Shown here: positions 58,751-64,000 of the stretch, piece after piece | How positions within the stretch are numbered: the stretch's first letter is position 1 | Layout of the letters: every line of letters begins with the position of its first letter | Translations under genes and position numbers: made by a program | Assembly: GCA_026724425.1 (NCBI GenBank) | Contig: JAIUCV010000345.1 | Coordinates: forward strand, 248,001 to 312,000 | Length of the DNA: 64,000 nucleotides | DNA from: Erythrophleum ivorense | Lineage: Eukaryota > Streptophyta > Magnoliopsida > Fabales > Fabaceae | Reading direction: 5' to 3' | The notes under the pieces: generated by a model | Databases searched by the model: none | What the model was told of the DNA's origin: nothing | What the model saw: only the letters and a program-made list of their open reading frames with translations

Positions 58751-59009
58751 TTTTAAAATTGGATTGAATGGGTAACGATTATGGTATGTGATTTATTAAT
58801 TTAATTGTGATTAAATAAAGGTTTAATAGGTGATAATTAAATATATATTTTTAAATTTTATATATTAAAATTTTAATATAGATTTTAAATATTTAATTAT
58901 TAATTATATATTTTTTGAGGTTCTACATGTTATTAAAAATAAAAAATAAAATGTTTAGAAATAATAAATTTAAAAATATTATTTATCAAATAAAAAATTT
59001 AACTAAATA

Positions 59010-59040
<31 letters not shown>

Positions 59041-61740
59041 GTTTTTATTACCTTATTTTATTTAAATGTTTATATATATATATTTGTTTGCTCTGTAATG
59101 ATTAGAAAGAATTGTGGCATGGGTGGAAAGTACAAAAACTCTTTTCCTGATGCAGGTTTGAGTTGTTGGAGGATTACTTTTACTTCTTCGTACATCAAGA
59201 AGAAAAAGAAAAAATGATTCAACCAACGAATTCGTGTCCTGTTTCAATATAAATTAGCTCAGTTTTTCATCGAGTTTGACCAATTCATTGAACGATCGGT
59301 TATGTACCATTTTTGGACCAAACAGCAAGTCAACTTTCAGTCTAATTGGTTGGATCGGCCGATCCGATTTTCAGTACCATGCTTGCAAGCCTTCAGTCGC
59401 AATAGTTTATGCATTTTTTTTCAACCAAACGCACTCTGTTGGGGGATTATGTTTGTTTTTCCATTTGGTGGCGTCAACCAAACGGCCCTTACTTCTCGCA
59501 CATTCACCTACAGTCTTGTAGCCAAGTAGCCAATGGATTGTTACTGGCTTACAAGTATGCTCCTAACGTTTCCAGACCGGGCTGACTAATTGGAATGAAA
59601 ATCATGCATTTGGGTTTAGAGTTCAGAGAATAATTTTTGGGTAAAACTTAAGTACAACTATCTGATGTTTATTATCATATTTTCTAATACAAATATGAAA
59701 ATATATTATTTTTGCAACTTAATAGTATATGATTTGGTGTTTAATTTTTTTTAACATATCATGTGACATATATTTATTAAAAAACATAATAGCAGATACC
59801 TATGAAACTGTACTTAAATTTAATTCTTAATTTTTCTACTCTCGACACCTGAGCTTAAAACTACTTTTGAGTAATGAGTCTGTAATCGTTTAATATATGA
59901 ACCAAAGTTCTAATGAAAACAAGTCTTTGTTTTTAGTCGTATGACTTGTATCTTGTCATTATCCAATATGATTATATATATAAAAGCTATAAGCCTCTTT
60001 TATTGTTCATTGGAGGGAATTGAGATTGACAACCATGCAACCTCTTTTTCTTTTCTTTTTAATTTTTCCTACTTCTATTCTGAAGTCCAGTGTTTATACA
60101 CTACTAGTTTATATTCTTTGTGGAATGTGGACATTGTTTTTCCTGCAATAAAGGGCACCTTTTTAAAATGCTCTTTAAGAATACCTTTTTTTCGGTGATG
60201 TTTGGTATAGCCTGAATGGCTTAGAGCAGAGTCTGGCCATGTCTTATTTTCTCCTATATGATTCTCATTCAGTCCATTACGGTACACATGTCTGAGATGG
60301 ACTCATCTCATTTTGTGAAGTTAAATTGTGTACTTTGTTGAAGCTTGCTTGCCAATTGATGTAGTCATATATGTTTCCGTACCGTGAAATTGATGTTTGT
60401 CCTAAGATAAGTTTCAGGTGCCAGATCGATAAGTTAATGTTGTGAAATTTTGGTTCAGAATAAAGAATTTGTTCAGTGGTAGGAGTAATCTAAATTGCAG
60501 ACAAGTGAAAATTGATTGGGCTGGGCTGACCTAAATGTAGAGATATCGATGCTTCAATGATGAAATGGTGGAAAGCAGATCAATGGAACCAAGGAGAGAT
60601 CAAAGAGTACCATTGGTAATAGTAAAGTATTAAAAAGGCTGTGTGCCAAAACGGTGGCAGAAGTTATTGCTCTAGATTGAGTTAAGTGGTATCACGAAAT
60701 TTGCATGACAGATTTATGAGTTTTGAGTAAAGATTTATGGCAGATGAAGTGCTTTTACTATCATACTTGAGGATTGTCGCCTGAGAGACGATCATACTTT
60801 TGACAAAGGACGGAATAACTAGGTCTTTTCATTGTCTTCTTCGAACCCATATAAAATGCACCTTAAAACCATGAACTAAGGAGCATGTTTGCAGAAAAAC
60901 CAAAATTACAGAAAATGAAGAAAAAAACAGAACCAAAAGAATATAGAGAGAGAAGAATTATCTTATTTTTGTTTCCCAGTTTTGTTGCTTTAGTGTTGTT
61001 ACTGTGGAGCCCAGAGTCAGAAGGGGATATGAGTGATCAAATCAGTTAAATTCCTAGTTTGTACTTTGTTACTTCTGACTTCTGGTGGTTTAGAAGTGTA
61101 ATTTTTACTATTTGTATGGATTTTATTAGTTGAATTTTAAAGGATTCTTTATCATTTGTTCTGCAATCATTTTTACTTATTGGATTCAAAATATATTCGC
61201 TAATCTCTTCAAGTATTTTATGGTACTTTTGCAGCCTATTTACTATGATGGGAACTAAAGTAAAATGACCACGTAGCACACTACAAGATATGGTCCACGT
61301 CCGAATGAGAGATACTAGGGGATCCAGAAGCCTCTAAAATGGAGGTAAAATGCATGGCTGACGCAAGCCTTTGGCAACCTTAACTCTGGTATGCACAGTT
61401 TAGGTAATTAAGGTAAGGTTCCAAATTATTTGCGTAAGAAATACAATTATCAAATATAATCATGCATAAAACTAAAATTTGTGTCAGCTACATTATTAGA
61501 AACATAGAAATTGCTACACAAGCAATGCAATCTTCAAGTTAGCCAATGAGCTGTCAACGAGGGCTATAGAATATAACTCATTCTTCCAGCCTCTTTCTCT
61601 CTTTTTCCATTGATTTTCACTTCTTCTCACCTTTTACAGTCTTTAAATAATGTCTATGCAAGATTGTACATCGAACAAACTTGGAAAGTTAAAGTGATGT
61701 TGTAATGACATTAAGTTCCTTGTAATGTATTTGGATCTAG
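58751..61740. other. Spacer or long intron without a supported gene
   Basis: TA microsatellite at about 59020-59040. Remaining sequence is moderately AT-rich with short frames only. If the exon candidates at 57511 and 61741 belong together, this would be one large intron. Confidence 0.35.
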
Positions 61741-61826
61741 GAGATGGTAAGAATTCAATGTTTACTGCTGCTGTTTACTTTCTCAACAATCATGGAGAAT
61801 CACTGGATCCATTGCAAGTTATAGAG
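61741..61826 (+). CDS. Possible internal exon of an unrecognised gene
   Basis: Bounded by a CTAG acceptor (to 61740) and a GTATTA donor. Reads DGKNSMFTAAVYFLNNHGES and LDPLQVIE without a stop. Codon-like composition and tidy splice signals suggest a real exon. Family not recognised. Confidence 0.4.
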
Positions 61827-62175
61827 GTATTAAATTCATTTTCTCTTCTGATATATACAGAAGCACATTATTTCTAATGTCTTCTTTGCTCATATTAATG
61901 TCATTTTACCTTTTTTATTGTTTAATGTATCATTTTGATTAACATGCTTCTGCGTGCTTCCTTTACCTGAGATGTAAAGTTTTTGTAGTTAGTATTTTTC
62001 TATGCACAACTGAAGTTGTTATATTCATCACCTCATGGATTCTCTTCATCCAACAGTTATAGCATGTTTTATTAATATCTTCCCTCTTTGTTCAGTTTTG
62101 CAATTTCTTCAAGATTGAAAACTTTGTTGATTCTGTTGCTAAATATTAGTGGAAGGTCTGTTAGTTAGTGTATGA

Positions 62176-62322
62176 GTGAGTATTAATTTAAAACTTCCAT
62201 TTACTGGCTCTGTGGTAGCTGCAATGTTCTTAATGTATCCTTCCCTGACTTATGGTGCTGGTAATAGCCATGTGTTCAAAGGTGCCCTTTATAGAAATGC
62301 TATTGTAAAAGCTACTATCTTG
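62176..62322 (+). CDS. Possible exon with a membrane-like segment, unrecognised gene
   Basis: An open stretch reads LKLPFTGSVVAAMFLMYPSL and then TYGAGNSHVFKGALYRNAIV, ending in KATIL before a GTATGT donor at 62323. The acceptor is uncertain; a TAG at about 62216-62218 is one option. The GSVVAAMFLMYP part is hydrophobic and could be a membrane helix. Probably the same gene as 61741-61826, but phases do not join directly, so another exon may be missing. Confidence 0.35.
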
Positions 62323-62919
62323 GTATGTACTCAAGGTTCTTTGGTTATTTGTTTCATATTATTGAGATTATCATGTAGTTGGCATTCTCTTGACTCTTAG
62401 TATATATGTATGCTATCGTTATTTACGTTGGTGAACTTCTAAATACTTTTTATTTATCAGTTCACTTGATAATCCGGGTTGTTAAGGTGTATCCATTCAA
62501 TTGAGTAAGAAGATTGTCAGGTTAAGATCAGAGGTTAAGTAAGGAGGGAAGGTTGGGATTGGATCTTCATGGGAGCTTTATGGAGGTATGCTAATTTTTC
62601 CTTTTTGTCCTTTGTGTGTGTCTATATATATTTTATTTCCATTATCTCGTGGAGCTGCACTTTGATGTCTCTGATATTAAAATGTGGATTTCACACATCT
62701 GGCATATTCCTTTCAACATCTATTTGCTATGGTTTAGGATGTTTTCCGAACAATTTTTTCTGCTACTTGCGATCAGAGAGTCAAATTTGATATCTTGCAA
62801 TTGAATATTATCTTCTAAATACACTCTGGATATATTTATTTCTTGATCAATGAAGATCATTCTTTAGTTGTTAAACAGTAAACAGTAAAATACCTGTGCT
62901 CTACTGCATGGTTTTCTAA

Positions 62920-63066
62920 GGGTATGTTTACATCAACGAGAATAAAGGAGAAGGAAAGAGTTGATTTAGATCTAATGAATTTAGGCATTTCCATTGATTT
63001 AGATCTACATGCAGGAAAGGAAAAGGAAGGAAAGAGTTGATTTAAACCATCCATCCAAACACAACC
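62920..63066. mobile_element. Harbinger/Tourist-type MITE
   Basis: 147 bp with inverted ends GGGTATGTTTA and the complement of GTGTTTGGATGG near the right end (AACACAACC), flanked by TAA at 62917-62919 and 63067-63069. An internal repeat of GGAAAGAGTTGATTTA is present. Confidence 0.65.
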
Positions 63067-63069
63067 TAA

Positions 63070-64000
63070 GTGGTGCTACCGGAGATATTAGCTGGTTCTA
63101 CACCATTAAAAATTAAAGAATTTGATTGCGTTATCTTTCATCTCTGCTCTACTGCATGTTGTACAATTTACACATGAAATTTGCAGTTTGGTTGCATGGA
63201 GGTATATTTTCCTCATTTAGACCTGACGTAGAGTTAAAAGTATATTAAAAAAATACAAATAAAAATTTGTTAAAAGAAATTGTGTGCTTATATCATTGCC
63301 TCGCTAAGTAGTGCCAAATCTGGCCTTTTTATGTACTTGCATAGAAGTGTATCCTGCTCATTCCTCTACACATACATTGTAGTTTCAACTGGTCACACTT
63401 CAGCTAAATTATACATTTAATAGTTGAACTTGAGCAGGGTATTCAAATTTTGTCCTTAATCATGGAAGCTAAAGGAGCTGATTGTGTTGAAGTCTAAAAA
63501 ACTGACTGGGAGATGGTGCTCGTTCTACATTTGTAGGCATGAAGGTGAGTACACTGTAATTAATCTTTATCAGTATTCTTTCTATACTATTGGGCATAGA
63601 ATAGCACAAATAACTAATCAAAGTCAAAAAACCCAGCAAAGAGTCATATGCCTATAACAATACCTTGCCTTGTGCAATAAGCAGCCTATTTTGCCCAACA
63701 ATGATAATAAAAGAGGGAAAAAAAAAATCTCCCTACCCCTTTTTTCTTCCTTATACTCCTAAATCAAAAGATCTCACCCGGTTAACCATTGGGCCAATTT
63801 TTGTTTTTGATTTTATATTGAGTAAAATCTCATTTTGGGCTTTCTCAAAGATATTTTGTATCACTTTGCTACATAAAAGGATAATTTTGTTTCAATTTCA
63901 TCATTCCTAAGGTACTAAAATAATATTATACATTCTTTGAGGGGTTGAAACAAAACAAACTTCCAAATAATAAAGTGATACAAGAAAATTTTTGATAGAG
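63070..64000. other. Window end, no supported gene
   Basis: Short possible exons, for example around 63185-63199, cannot be supported. The last 350 bases are spacer-like. Confidence 0.35.

Noticed and set aside
58340..58775. Overlapping 124-, 92- and 74-residue frames on both strands
   Set aside because: They overlap in several frames in a GC-richer repeat patch, with no recognisable family; described as a segment instead of genes.
1..64000. CRISPR array, bacterial operon or organelle DNA
   Set aside because: No regularly spaced identical repeats. Gene structure with GT-AG introns and transposons indicates a plant nuclear genome.

Overview
The window is AT-rich nuclear DNA of a flowering plant, most probably a eudicot. 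Genes are split by GT-AG introns, long AT-rich spacers separate them, and transposable-element debris fills much of the rest. I cannot name the species. The confidently supported host genes are a complete two-exon leucine-rich-repeat receptor-like kinase of the LRR-III/ZAR1-like type (minus strand, 35466-38079) and the last three exons of an alpha/beta hydrolase of the plant UCP031088 type (plus strand, 10882-12039). A decayed non-canonical Aux/IAA gene of the IAA32/IAA34 type (25814-27637) is also recognisable. Short exon-like pieces between 57.4 and 62.4 kb may belong to a further gene that I do not recognise.

The left 10.5 kb is the most striking part. A degraded endogenous pararetrovirus (Caulimoviridae, one-polyprotein plan like florendo- or petuviruses) starts exactly at its tRNA-Met primer-binding site (2348). 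It runs through movement protein, coat protein, protease, reverse transcriptase and RNase H, then a second ORF, a promoter and a poly(A) signal. Its 3' 1.9 kb is present a second time in inverted orientation at the left end, so the whole 420-10485 structure is a giant inverted repeat with 1.9-kb arms around a 6.3-kb centre. The arms share the same outer termini and are bordered by a near-perfect 9-bp direct repeat with a 7-bp identical core. This looks like the scar of one transposition event, Mutator-like by target-site length. The structure appears to lie in an intron of the hydrolase gene.

From 12446 to 17573 there is a decayed Ty3/gypsy chromovirus on the minus strand with 236-239-bp LTRs and a GTACT target-site duplication. 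Part of its gag, its 5' LTR and about 2 kb of flank were then duplicated in tandem (16588-19549 and 19550-23094), leaving a third LTR. From 23 to 42 kb the spacers hold the Aux/IAA remnant, the receptor kinase, and several copies of two palindromic AT-rich MITE-like families.

From 43.4 to 49.6 kb there are remnants of a plant-mobile-domain protein and a MuDR/MULE transposase, both minus strand. From 50.14 to 52.13 kb lies an AT-rich tandem array with a period of about 233 bp. The remainder is AT-rich spacer with CA/TC microsatellites, local tandem duplications and a small Harbinger-type MITE. No CRISPR array and no rRNA gene was seen. tRNA genes were not systematically excluded.
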